A DNA stretch of 64,000 nt from Phycisphaerales bacterium (GTDB lineage Bacteria; Planctomycetota; Phycisphaerae; Phycisphaerales; SM1A02): the NCBI GenBank assembly GCA_022446965.1, contig JAKVBV010000004.1, forward strand, positions 1 through 64,000. Reading direction: 5' to 3'. Positions within the stretch are counted from its first letter, which is position 1; every line of letters starts with the position of its first letter. Below the pieces are notes generated by a model that saw only the letters and a program-made list of their open reading frames with translations, did not search any database and was not told where the DNA came from. Shown piece after piece: positions 17,918 through 26,652 of the stretch. A program made the position numbers and the translations under genes.

Positions 17918-18505
17918 ATGAAACGGGTCACCGTGTATTGTGCCTCATCCACTCGCCTGCCACAGTCGTGGTACGACGCTGCCGAAGCGATCGGCAAGCA
18001 ACTGGCAGAGCATGACTTGGAGCTTGTCTACGGCGGCGGATCCATCGGCCTGATGGGGGCCTGTGCCACCGGTACCAAGCAGGCCGGTGGCCATGTGCAC
18101 GGGGTGATCACGCACAAGCTTGTGGCCATGGAGCAGGCATGGGATGGGTGCGACGTGCTGGACGTGGTGGACACCATGCAGCAGCGTCGCCGCAAACTGT
18201 TGGATCTCGCCGATGGGCTACTTGTGTTGCCTGGCGGCCTGGGCACGATGGAAGAATTCTTCGAAGCACTGGTTGCCCGGCAGCTCGGTGATCACGGCAC
18301 GCCCATCGTGCTGGTGAACATCGACGGTGCACTCACGAGCCTGATCGACATGCTCAATGACCTCACGCAACGACAGCTGATTCGTGACAGCATTCACAGT
18401 CTGTACGCCGTCGCAGACGATCCGTCGCAGGCCGTGCAGCTACTGCTGAATCAAGACGGTGGCGTGGTGGATCCCGCGGGCTTCGTACCCAGCGGCGAGG
18501 GCTGA
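17918..18505 (+). CDS. LOG family protein (nucleotide 5'-monophosphate phosphoribohydrolase)
   Basis: LOG-family enzymes split the N-glycosidic bond of (cytokinin) nucleoside 5'-monophosphates or AMP. The 195-residue protein has the Rossmann-like start VTVYCASSTRLPQSW, YGGGSIGLMGACA, and the catalytic signature LPGGLGTMEEFFEA (about residues 105-120, with the Glu and Arg/Lys used in catalysis). The exact substrate is unknown and cytokinin production should not be assumed. An in-frame GTG at 17909 would add three residues. Confidence 0.88.
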   Translation: MKRVTVYCASSTRLPQSWYDAAEAIGKQLAEHDLELVYGGGSIGLMGACATGTKQAGGHVHGVITHKLVAMEQAWDGCDVLDVVDTMQQRRRKLLDLADGLLVLPGGLGTMEEFFEALVARQLGDHGTPIVLVNIDGALTSLIDMLNDLTQRQLIRDSIHSLYAVADDPSQAVQLLLNQDGGVVDPAGFVPSGEG

Positions 18506-18510
18506 CCTGA

Positions 18511-20619
18511 TCAAGAGGCCTTGGCCTTCTTCACACTGTCGACCACCTGCTGCACGGTGTAGAAGTCACCCTTGAAGATCTCGCTGCCATCCGGGGCGAA
18601 GATCACCAGCAACGGAATCTGATGGCGGCCCATGTCATGCAGCATGGCGTTGCCTTCTGCGTTGTTGCCGGTGAGATCCACCTTCATCGGCACCACGCCC
18701 GCTGCGCCAAGGGTTGCGGCGACTTCGGGGCTGGCCAGCACGGTCTTCTCGAGTGCCTTGCAGTTCAAGCACCACTCGGCAGTGAATTCCAGCACCACCA
18801 CGTTGCCCTCGTCCAGCGCCGTCTCGAAGCGGTCAGGTTGGTAGTACACCCAGTCGATGGGGCCCTTGTCCGTGAGGTGATTGGCGCCAAACACAGCCGT
18901 GGCGCACAGGAGCACGGACAACACTGTGCCGATGACCTGCCATTTGCCTGCCGGTGGTCGAGTGCCGTCTTCACGCTTTGGGCTGAGCATCCAGGCGCGG
19001 TAGCCCAGCCACAGGGCGGAGGCGACCACCACAGCCGCCACGAACCAGAAGTACATGCGGCTTGGTGGTTCCGGCGGCTCTGCCAGCATGCCACTGAGGC
19101 CCACGCCGATGAAGAACGCCGCAGCAGCGAGCATGAGTCCACCGAGGAACTGTTTGATCAACTCACTGGCCGGTCCCGCTTTGGGCATGCGGTCCGTGAG
19201 ATGCGGGAACATCGCCAGTACGAGATACGGCAATGCCATGCCCACACCGATGGCGGCGAACGTGACCAATGTGACGGTGTTCGACTCGACCGTTGCAGCC
19301 CATGCCATCGCTGCGCCCATGAACGGTGCCGTACACGGCGTGCTGAGCACCGCCGTCATGATGCCGAAGAGGAATGAGCCCGTCAGAGTGTCGTGCTTGG
19401 GACTCACCATGTACACGGCGTCAGGCAGCTTGAGCGTGAACAGCCCGCACATGCCAACCGCCATGGCGGCAATGATCACACCCACACCCACGGAGAATGC
19501 GGGGTACTGGAACAGTTGGTTGCTGGCAGTAAAGCCACTGAGGAGGGTGATGGCGAGCCCGATGGCCATCCAGAAGGCCGTCACGCCGACGGCCATGGCG
19601 ATACCCAGTGCAACCGTGCGTTGTCTGGAGTGCGATCCCGCGGACAGTGCCATGATCTTGATGGGAATCACCGGCAACACGCAGGGCGTGAGATTCAGCA
19701 AGAAGCCGCCGAATGCAGCGATCACCAGCAGCATGAGAAAGCCCAGGCCGCTGGCATCCACACTGAACTCCCATCCGAAGGCGTTGAACACCACGGGTTC
19801 CTCAGCGGGGGCTTCTCCCGAGGCGATGCGTGAATACACGCTCGTATCGAAGCCGCTGAACACGGGCGGTTCAGTTTCAGAACCATTGATATTCGCCAGT
19901 GTCTCGGGCGTGACGATGTCGAATGTCACATCGATCGCGCTCTGCAGCCACCGCTTCGAGGGCTCGGCGCCTGGTGCTGGAGGCCGGGGCGTGGGGGCCA
20001 TGCACATGATGTCGTCGCACGCCTGAAACACAGGGTGGACGCTGAGTGTGGCCGACCCAAGCGGGGCGTCGGCGGCCACATGCACGGGCACGAAGGCCAC
20101 AGCTTTGCCCTCGTACACCCCGTAGAGCACCGGCGTGCCGCCGAAGGCCACTTCCACATCGTGGGCCTCAGGCCACTGAATCCACTTGGTGCGGGCGATC
20201 AGCGAGCCGTTCTCAGGGGCATCAATGACAATGTCGGTGGCCACGTAGTCGCTGGGGGAGCCCAGCTCCGGCGGGACCACTGGTGCGTGCGTATGGATAT
20301 GCCAGCCGGGCTGGTGGTCGAAGATCACCGCGATGGCGGTGTCCTGGCCTGGGGTGACTTGGGCCCGTTGGGCGACCACGCTGACATCCACCTGGTCTCG
20401 CGAATCCATGTAGACCGGCGGTTCGGGCTGCGTGGGCTGCGGCGGCGCGAATGGATTGCCAAAGGGCAATGTGGCCGGCAGGGCGATGAGAAGGGCTGAA
20501 AGGGCTGACAACGCGGTTTTCCTTGAGCGAGGACGACGTTGCAGTGTACGGCATACCCCCCCGGATCGGTTGCCAACAACTTTCGGGGCGGATACCCTGC
20601 TCCGTTCGAGTGTGGCCAT
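18511..20619 (-). CDS. DsbD-like thiol:disulfide interchange protein
   Basis: DsbD carries electrons from cytosolic thioredoxin to periplasmic thiols. This 702-residue form has an N-terminal periplasmic DsbD-alpha-like domain (about 75-270), a membrane part with eight helices and the two buried redox sites NLTPCVLPVIPIKI and STPCTAPFMGAAMA, and a C-terminal thioredoxin domain with EWCLNCKALE. All the Cys pairs needed for electron relay can be seen. The start is uncertain: ATG at 20619 gives a long basic n-region before the hydrophobic signal (ALSALLIALPATLP), while TTG at 20511 with AAGGA 8 nt upstream would give a shorter one. Confidence 0.87.
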   Translation of the reverse strand: MATLERSRVSAPKVVGNRSGGVCRTLQRRPRSRKTALSALSALLIALPATLPFGNPFAPPQPTQPEPPVYMDSRDQVDVSVVAQRAQVTPGQDTAIAVIFDHQPGWHIHTHAPVVPPELGSPSDYVATDIVIDAPENGSLIARTKWIQWPEAHDVEVAFGGTPVLYGVYEGKAVAFVPVHVAADAPLGSATLSVHPVFQACDDIMCMAPTPRPPAPGAEPSKRWLQSAIDVTFDIVTPETLANINGSETEPPVFSGFDTSVYSRIASGEAPAEEPVVFNAFGWEFSVDASGLGFLMLLVIAAFGGFLLNLTPCVLPVIPIKIMALSAGSHSRQRTVALGIAMAVGVTAFWMAIGLAITLLSGFTASNQLFQYPAFSVGVGVIIAAMAVGMCGLFTLKLPDAVYMVSPKHDTLTGSFLFGIMTAVLSTPCTAPFMGAAMAWAATVESNTVTLVTFAAIGVGMALPYLVLAMFPHLTDRMPKAGPASELIKQFLGGLMLAAAAFFIGVGLSGMLAEPPEPPSRMYFWFVAAVVVASALWLGYRAWMLSPKREDGTRPPAGKWQVIGTVLSVLLCATAVFGANHLTDKGPIDWVYYQPDRFETALDEGNVVVLEFTAEWCLNCKALEKTVLASPEVAATLGAAGVVPMKVDLTGNNAEGNAMLHDMGRHQIPLLVIFAPDGSEIFKGDFYTVQQVVDSVKKAKAS

Positions 20620-20969
20620 GAGGGCCCACCCGTCTGGAACCAGATTCTGATGTCGACGACCCGACAACTCGTTTCCCATGTGGAGTGATGCACTCCAACC
20701 CGTGGCCAGCGTCGGTCGTGCGCTGTCCGTCCTGTGGCCCACGTCGGGCTGCTGCAGGGGCCTTCTGATGGCCTGATCCGATCGTCACACGATCGTGTTG
20801 GGCTGGTGCAGGCCACCAGCTGCGTCGACGCGGGTCGAAGATGCCCTGACACCGGGCCTCGGCCCGCTGTGTCATTCAAGGGCCCGACATTCCAGTTCGT
20901 CTTCGCGCGAACGACATTTCAATCCTGCTGCCCCGCGCAGCGACAACCAAAGAGACCAGGCACACCGCC
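20620..20969. other. Divergent control region between the DsbD-like gene and nusA
   Basis: No gene is seen in these 350 bases. A small GC hairpin (CGGGCC-TC-GGCCCG, 20853-20866) lies about 100 nt before the nusA start and could be part of its leader. The rimP gene, which often precedes nusA, is not here. Confidence 0.4.
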
Positions 20970-22403
20970 ATGAGTTCCGACCTCATCCGATTCATTGACG
21001 CCATCGCCCGCGACCGCGGCGTGGACCGCGACCTTCTTCTGCAAGATCTCGAGCAGGCCCTTGTCAGCGCCGCTCGGAAGCACTTCAACTCGCTCGACAC
21101 CGAGGCTTTCGGGTGCGCCATCGACGTGGCTTCCGGCGAGATTCGTTTGTGGCGCATGGATGAAGAATCCGGCACCCACGAGATGATCCCGATGGAAGCG
21201 CTCGGCCGTATTCCGGCCCAGACTGCCAAGCAGGTGATGATCCAGCGGTTCCGCGAGAACGAGAAGGTGAGCCTGCTCGATGAGTACGGCAAGCGGGTGG
21301 GCGATGTCATCACCGGTGCAGCGCACCGTTATGAAGGCGGCGCGCTGATCGTGCAGATCGACCGTGTGGAAGGCTTCATGCCCCGCAGTCAGCAGATCCC
21401 CGGCGAGCAGTTCCATCAAGGTGATCGTGTGCGATGCCTGATTCAGGAAGTGCGTGAAGAAGGTAGCCGCGTGAAGATCATCCTGTCGCGACGCCACGAA
21501 GACTTCATCCGCCGTCTGTTCGAAGCAGAGGTGCCGGAAGTGTCCGAGCATGTGATCGAACTGAAGGCGATGGCACGTGAGGCGGGCTTCCGCACCAAGG
21601 TCGCAGTCGCGTCGATCGATTCCAAGGTCGATGCCGTGGGCGCCTGCGTGGGCGTGCGTGGCAGCCGCATCCGCAACATCGTGGATGAACTCGGCGGCGA
21701 GAAGATCGACATCGTGCGGTGGAACGAGTCGAGCCAGGTGCTCATCGCCAACGCACTCAAGCCTGCCGAAGTGGAAGACGTGAGTCTGTGCTTCGAATTG
21801 GGCCGAGCAACAATCATCGTTCGCGAAGATCAGCTGTCATTGGCCATCGGCCGTCGCGGCCAGAACGTGCGGCTCGCCGCTCGTCTCACCGGCTGGGACA
21901 TCGACATCCTTACGCCCGAGGAATTCGCCAAGGGCCTAGAAGTCATCGAAGAAACCGTCAAGCCGCTCAACGGCATCGAAGATTCCATGCTCGATCGCAT
22001 GGGTGCCTTGGGCATGATCAGTGTGTTCGATGTCGAGGAAGTCGGCGCCGACGTGCTGGTGGCCGAAGTGGGCATGACCGAAGAGGTCGCCGCCCTGGTG
22101 GTGACCGCCTGTGCGCAACGAGCCAAGGAGCTCGCCGAGAAGCAGGAGAAGGAACGCGAAGAAGCCGAACGCCGCAAGGCCGAGGAAGAAGCCGCGGCCG
22201 ACTCCGTGCTGGGCGATGGTGGCGCAGTGGAACCATCCGCCGAAGCGGCGGTGGATTCGATTCTTGGTGGCGGCTCCGCCCCCGAGCCGCCTGGCGAAGC
22301 CGTCGACGCATCGGAAACGCCCGATGCCCAAGCGGCTGAAGAAGACACTGCTGAAGCAGATGAAGCGCAGGAAGCATCGGAGGCACCCACCGAAGCCTCC
22401 TGA
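20970..22403 (+). CDS. nusA: Transcription termination/antitermination protein NusA
   Basis: NusA binds RNA polymerase and nascent RNA to control pausing and termination. The 477-residue protein has the polymerase-binding N-domain (1-100), the S1 domain (about 105-180, VGDVITGAAHRYEGGALIVQI), two KH domains (VDAVGACVGVRGSRIRNIVDEL and ISLAIGRRGQNVRLAARLTG-like) and one helix-hairpin-helix segment near 330-375. After a charged helix (KELAEKQEKEREEAERRKAEEE), the tail of about 95 residues is acidic and low-complexity. It contains two copies of a short motif, DSVLGDGGAVEP and DSILGGGSAPEP. It opens the nusA-infB-rbfA operon. Confidence 0.95.
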   Translation: MSSDLIRFIDAIARDRGVDRDLLLQDLEQALVSAARKHFNSLDTEAFGCAIDVASGEIRLWRMDEESGTHEMIPMEALGRIPAQTAKQVMIQRFRENEKVSLLDEYGKRVGDVITGAAHRYEGGALIVQIDRVEGFMPRSQQIPGEQFHQGDRVRCLIQEVREEGSRVKIILSRRHEDFIRRLFEAEVPEVSEHVIELKAMAREAGFRTKVAVASIDSKVDAVGACVGVRGSRIRNIVDELGGEKIDIVRWNESSQVLIANALKPAEVEDVSLCFELGRATIIVREDQLSLAIGRRGQNVRLAARLTGWDIDILTPEEFAKGLEVIEETVKPLNGIEDSMLDRMGALGMISVFDVEEVGADVLVAEVGMTEEVAALVVTACAQRAKELAEKQEKEREEAERRKAEEEAAADSVLGDGGAVEPSAEAAVDSILGGGSAPEPPGEAVDASETPDAQAAEEDTAEADEAQEASEAPTEAS

Positions 22404-22478
22404 GTGGAGGCCGGCGTGCATGTGTGACTCGGTGCGTGCCGAGTCCAATGAGTCCCGGGGGGGGAGTTGGAGCGATTC

Positions 22479-25184
22479 GTGGCCAAGAAAGCGGCATCAA
22501 TCAGGGTTCATCAGGTCGCCAAGGAACTTGGCGTCACCTCCAAGGCGATCGTGCAGAAGTGCACGGAGGAGGGGATTCCCGACATCACCAACCACATGTC
22601 CGCATTGTCCGCCGGTCTCGCGGCAACGATTCGGGAGTGGTTCAGTGGTGAAGGCGCCTCAGGCAGCGCCGTGGAGACGGCTGCCAAGGTTGATCTGAAG
22701 AAGGCCAAAGCCAAGCCCCGCAAGAAGGCCGCCAAGAAGACGGCGACCAAGGCCAAGGCAGCAGATGCACCTGCAGCGGTCGCGCCACTTGTGGTGGGAC
22801 CTGTCGCAGAGCCAGTTGCGCCTGCTACGCCTGCAGTGCCTGAGGCGCCGGTCGCTCCAGATTCAACGGACACACCCGAGGCTCCGGCTGATGAGAACAA
22901 GGCCGATGGCCCCGTCGCCACGCCCAACACGCCCGACCGTCCGGATGTTGTGGCTCCCATCGGTCGCAAGCTCGATGAGCCCAAGAAGACCAAGCTCTCG
23001 GGACCACGGATCATTCGCGTGGAACAGCCCGAAGCAGTGCCGCCACCGCGTGCCCGCGGCCCGCGGCCTGGTGGTCCCGGTGGGCCTGGTGGTCCCGGTG
23101 GGCCTGGTGGTGGAGGTGGTGGCCCCGGCCGACCCATGCCCATGGATGCGCCCGGCCGAGATTCGGGTCGAGGCGGCAGCCGTGGTCGCAACAACCGACG
23201 CCGCAGCAACACGCCTGAGCGCAGTGGTGGTCGAGATGGTCGCCAGCAGCAGGATCAGAATCGCCAGAGCAACTGGCGAGAGCAGGATCTGCGTGAACGA
23301 GAAATGCGGCTCAATCGCAGTGGCGGGTTCTTCCGCGCTGTTCGTCGTGACAGTTCCAAGCGGGCGACTGCCGGTGGTGGCGAACGTGCCAAGACCGCGT
23401 TCGATCAGGGCGGTTCCATCCAGATGGCTGAACCGATCGGCCTGAAGGACCTCAGCGCCGAGAGCGGTGTGAAGACGCGCGACATTCTCGCGTGGCTCAT
23501 TTCCCACGGCCACGAGTACACCATCAACAGCGTGTTGCCCAATGAGGTGGCTGTCGAGTGCATGATGGGCTTCAACATCGAGTTGGAAGTGACCGAGCAC
23601 CTGACCGCCGAAGAAAAGCTCGAAGAGGCATTCGCAGCTCGCGACATGCACGACGAGCAGACACGTTCGCCGGTGGTCACGATTCTCGGTCATGTGGATC
23701 ACGGCAAGACCTCGCTGTTGGATCAGATCCGCAGCGCGAACGTGGCTGATGGCGAAGCCGGTGGCATCACCCAGGCGACCAGCGCATTCCGCGTGCCCGT
23801 CACTGTTGGTGATGGTGATCGTGTGATCACGTTCATCGACACGCCGGGCCACGAAGCATTCACCGAGATGCGTGCTCGTGGTGCCAAGGTCACCGACATC
23901 GTGATTCTGCTCGTGGCCGCCGACGACGGCGTCATGCCGCAGACCGTGGAGTCGATCGCCCATGCCAAGGCGGCCGGTGTGCCGATCGTCGTGGCGCTCA
24001 ACAAGATCGACAAGCCTGAGGCGACCGACGCCAACATCCAACGCATTCTGGGTCAGCTCGCCGAGCAGGAACTGAATCCCGTGGAGTGGGGCGGCGACAT
24101 CGAAGTGGTTCGCACCAGTGCGCTCAAGGGCGAGGGTATTCAGGACATTCTGGAAATTGTTGACCTGCAGGCCCAAATGCTCGAACTCACCGGCGACTTT
24201 GGTGGTCCTGCCGAGGGCACCGTGCTGGAAGCCAAGTTGGAAGAGGGCCGCGGTGCGGTCGCCAACATTCTGGTCCAGCAGGGTCAGCTCAAGAAGGGCG
24301 ATTACGTGGTGGTTGGCCGTGGCTTCGGCCGTGTTCGTGACATCGTCGATGACCGCGGCAATCGCGACAAGCAGGCCGGCCCGTCACAGCCCGTGGCGAT
24401 TTCAGGCATCAACGAAGTGCCCGATGCCGGCGACCGTTTCTTCACGGTCAAGAATCTTCGCGAGGCTGAGGCTGCCGCCAAGGAGCGCATCCAGGCCGAA
24501 CGAGAGAAGGCGTTGTCGCGAGACAAGGTCACGCTCGACAACATTCTTGACCACATGGCCGAGGCAGGGAAGAAGGAACTGCCCATCATCCTGAAGGCCG
24601 ACGTGCAGGGTTCGGTGGAAACCATCCGTGCGTCGCTCGACAAGATGACGACCGACGAGGTCAAGGTTGTGGTCAAGCACGCCGCCGTGGGTGGCATCAC
24701 CGCTTCCGACGTCTCGTTGGCCGAAGCATCAGGCGCGGTCGTCATCGGCTTCAACGCCACGGCATCGGGTTCGGTGCGAAAGTCGGCGGAGCAGGCTGGT
24801 GTCGACATCCGCGACTACAGCGTGATCTACGACATCACCGAGGACATCGAGAAGGCCATCAAGGGCATGCTCGATCCGGAGCATCGCATCGAAGTGCTCG
24901 GCCATGCCGAGGTGCGTGATGTCTTCCGTGTGTCCAAGGTCGGCATGGTGGCCGGTTGCTATGTGACCAGTGGCACCATCGAACGCAACGCACTCATCCG
25001 TGTGACGCGCGAGGACATCGTCATCGAGAACGACCGCAAGCTGTCACAGCTCAAGCGCTTCAAGGATGACGCCAAGGAAGTTCGCTCTGGTCTGGAGTGC
25101 GGCATGTTGATCGACGGATACGACGACATCCGCGTGGGCGACGTGCTTGAGTGCTACAAGACGCAGGAGGTCCGGCCCGAGTGA
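22479..25184 (+). CDS. infB: Translation initiation factor IF-2
   Basis: IF-2 places initiator tRNA on the ribosome using GTP. The 901-residue protein starts at GTG 22479, chosen because GGAG lies 6 nt upstream (an in-frame TTG at 22467 is less likely). The first IF2_N domain covers 1-50, then a long Lys/Ala/Pro linker and a Gly/Pro-rich segment (about 190-225) with a perfect 18-bp DNA repeat. A second IF2_N domain lies near 318-370. The G domain has GHVDHGKTS (about 403-411), DTPGHEAF and NKIDKPE. Domains II-IV follow, with the usual C-terminal VGDVLECYK. The rbfA gene overlaps its stop. Confidence 0.97.
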   Translation: MAKKAASIRVHQVAKELGVTSKAIVQKCTEEGIPDITNHMSALSAGLAATIREWFSGEGASGSAVETAAKVDLKKAKAKPRKKAAKKTATKAKAADAPAAVAPLVVGPVAEPVAPATPAVPEAPVAPDSTDTPEAPADENKADGPVATPNTPDRPDVVAPIGRKLDEPKKTKLSGPRIIRVEQPEAVPPPRARGPRPGGPGGPGGPGGPGGGGGGPGRPMPMDAPGRDSGRGGSRGRNNRRRSNTPERSGGRDGRQQQDQNRQSNWREQDLREREMRLNRSGGFFRAVRRDSSKRATAGGGERAKTAFDQGGSIQMAEPIGLKDLSAESGVKTRDILAWLISHGHEYTINSVLPNEVAVECMMGFNIELEVTEHLTAEEKLEEAFAARDMHDEQTRSPVVTILGHVDHGKTSLLDQIRSANVADGEAGGITQATSAFRVPVTVGDGDRVITFIDTPGHEAFTEMRARGAKVTDIVILLVAADDGVMPQTVESIAHAKAAGVPIVVALNKIDKPEATDANIQRILGQLAEQELNPVEWGGDIEVVRTSALKGEGIQDILEIVDLQAQMLELTGDFGGPAEGTVLEAKLEEGRGAVANILVQQGQLKKGDYVVVGRGFGRVRDIVDDRGNRDKQAGPSQPVAISGINEVPDAGDRFFTVKNLREAEAAAKERIQAEREKALSRDKVTLDNILDHMAEAGKKELPIILKADVQGSVETIRASLDKMTTDEVKVVVKHAAVGGITASDVSLAEASGAVVIGFNATASGSVRKSAEQAGVDIRDYSVIYDITEDIEKAIKGMLDPEHRIEVLGHAEVRDVFRVSKVGMVAGCYVTSGTIERNALIRVTREDIVIENDRKLSQLKRFKDDAKEVRSGLECGMLIDGYDDIRVGDVLECYKTQEVRPE
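23070..23105 (+). repeat. Two perfect 18-bp tandem units in infB
   Basis: GGTGGTCCCGGTGGGCCT occurs twice in a row and encodes GGPGGP twice, in the flexible linker of IF-2. It is in frame. Confidence 0.85.
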
Positions 25185-25579
25185 TCGGGGCGGCAACCAC
25201 ATTGAGTCGATCTCAAGAGCGCAATGATGAAGTGCTGCGACGTGCCATGCAGGAACGCCTGGCCCGCGGCATTGCCGATCCTCGAGTCAAGGGCATGGTG
25301 TCCGTGACTCGAGTGTCGCTGAGCCCGGACCGCGCCGACGCGCGGATCTGGGTGTCGGTGTTGCCTGAACAGCACGCCGAACTTTCCGTGCGAGGACTGC
25401 AATCTGCAGCGGCCAAGCTGCGCAAGGAACTGGGAGAGAAGCTCCGCATGCGGCGTCTGCCGCGGCTGCACTTCCTTCTGGACGATTCACTCAAGCGAGA
25501 AGCCCGGGTGTTGCGGGCGATCGACGAGGCTCGAAGTCGCGACAGCGACGCTGATACCGGCGAGGACATTCAACCGTGA
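25181..25579 (+). CDS. rbfA: Ribosome-binding factor A
   Basis: RbfA helps mature the 30S subunit and the 5' end of 16S rRNA. The 132-residue protein starts at GTG 25181, overlapping the infB TGA, with AGGAGG 10 nt upstream. It shows the RbfA core: RSQERNDEVLRRAMQERLARGIADPRVKGMVSVTRVSLSPD, ARIWVSVLP, and the AAAKLRKELGEKLRMRRLPRLHFLLDDSLKREARV KH-like segment. The length is normal. Confidence 0.95.
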   Translation: MIGAATTLSRSQERNDEVLRRAMQERLARGIADPRVKGMVSVTRVSLSPDRADARIWVSVLPEQHAELSVRGLQSAAAKLRKELGEKLRMRRLPRLHFLLDDSLKREARVLRAIDEARSRDSDADTGEDIQP

Positions 25580-26652
25580 AGAACGCTGCGGCATACACCA
25601 AGAAGATCACGTCCGTGCTCAAAGGCCTGAAGAAGAAGGCCGACATGCCCGAGGCGGACACTGATCCGATCGAAGTGCTTGTGAAGTCCGTCCTGATGTG
25701 GGAATCCACCAGTGACAAGGCCGACGCCATGTACGCCAAGCTTGTGGCGGCCACGGTGGATTGGAACGACCTGCGGGTGTGCATGCCCCAGGAGATCGCC
25801 GAGCTGGCAGGTGACAAGTCAGTGGAAGCGATGGAGCGCGCGACTCGGCTGAAGATGTCGATGCGTTCGGTGTATCTGCGCCACCACGAGGTGACCCTCG
25901 AGCCCGAGCGCACTGGTCGCAAGCGTGAGGTGAAGTCGTTCATCGAGAAACTCGAGGGCATTCCCTCCAGCGCCGCTGCGCGACTGCTGAGTGTGTGCTT
26001 CGATGTGCCCACCATCGCGGTGGATTCGCAAGTGGCCGACTTGTTCAAGGCCAAGGGTGCGCTGCCGGAAGACGCCACCGCCGAAGACCTGTCCTCGATG
26101 CTCAACAAGCAAGTGAGCCCGGCACAGGTGCTCGACACGCTGGCCAAACTGCAGGCGTGGGTCGATGGCGACCACACCAAGCTGCAGGCCACACGCAAGA
26201 AGGCTCGTCAGGCCCACGATCGCGCTGCGGCCAAGGCTCGCAAGGCATCGCAGGATGCCCGTGCTGATCGACAGAAGGCTCGTGCCAAGGCCGCGGAAGA
26301 AGCCCGAAAGGCTGCCGAAGAGAAGGCACGCCTGCGTGAGGCCAAGAAGGCGCAGGCCGAGGAACGCAAGATCAAGGCTGCCCAGGAACGTGAAGCCAAG
26401 GCTGTTGCAGCAGAGGCCGCGAAGAAGGCCAAGGCTGCCGCAAAGAAGAAGGCTGCCAAGAAGAAGGTGACCAAGAAGAAGGCGGCGAAGAAGACCACCA
26501 AGAAGGTGGCGAAGAAGACCACCAAGAAGGTGGCGAAGAAGACCACCAAGAAGGTGGCGAAGCGCAAGACCACCAAGAAGGCGGCCAAGAAGGTGGCGAA
26601 GCGCAAGACCACCAAGAAGGTCGCCAAGCGCAAGAGCACGCGTCGATCGTGA
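25576..26652 (+). CDS. HhH-GPD-like protein without catalytic Lys, with histone-H1-like tail
   Basis: Residues 25-200 resemble the endonuclease III fold: DPIEVLVKSVLMWESTSD matches the first helix region and PTIAVDSQVADL matches the catalytic-Asp segment (Asp150). The helix-hairpin-helix is degenerate (LEGIPSSAAAR instead of LPGVGRKTA), so the lyase Lys is a Ser, and there is no 4Fe-4S Cys loop. Residues about 205-358 are almost only Lys, Ala, Arg, Glu and Gln, first as charged helix and then as TTKKVAKK repeats like histone H1. It starts at GTG 25576, overlapping rbfA, and overlaps the next gene by 4 bp. A DNA- or RNA-binding role is inferred; activity is doubtful. Confidence 0.72.
   Translation: MKNAAAYTKKITSVLKGLKKKADMPEADTDPIEVLVKSVLMWESTSDKADAMYAKLVAATVDWNDLRVCMPQEIAELAGDKSVEAMERATRLKMSMRSVYLRHHEVTLEPERTGRKREVKSFIEKLEGIPSSAAARLLSVCFDVPTIAVDSQVADLFKAKGALPEDATAEDLSSMLNKQVSPAQVLDTLAKLQAWVDGDHTKLQATRKKARQAHDRAAAKARKASQDARADRQKARAKAAEEARKAAEEKARLREAKKAQAEERKIKAAQEREAKAVAAEAAKKAKAAAKKKAAKKKVTKKKAAKKTTKKVAKKTTKKVAKKTTKKVAKRKTTKKAAKKVAKRKTTKKVAKRKSTRRS
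26491..26562 (+). repeat. Three perfect 24-bp tandem units encoding KTTKKVAK
   Basis: The unit AAGACCACCAAG followed by AAGGTGGCGAAG is repeated three times without a mismatch, then continues in broken form to the end of the gene. It is part of the coding sequence of the H1-like tail. Perfect copies suggest recent slippage. Confidence 0.9.

Noticed and set aside
22863-24176. Long open frame antisense to infB (also similar frames antisense to clpC, gyrA and pnp)
   Set aside because: High-GC third-position bias produces these; residues show no family match, and the sense genes are complete and well conserved.
26491-26562. Tandem 24-bp units considered as a CRISPR-like array
   Set aside because: There are no spacers; the units are contiguous coding repeats.
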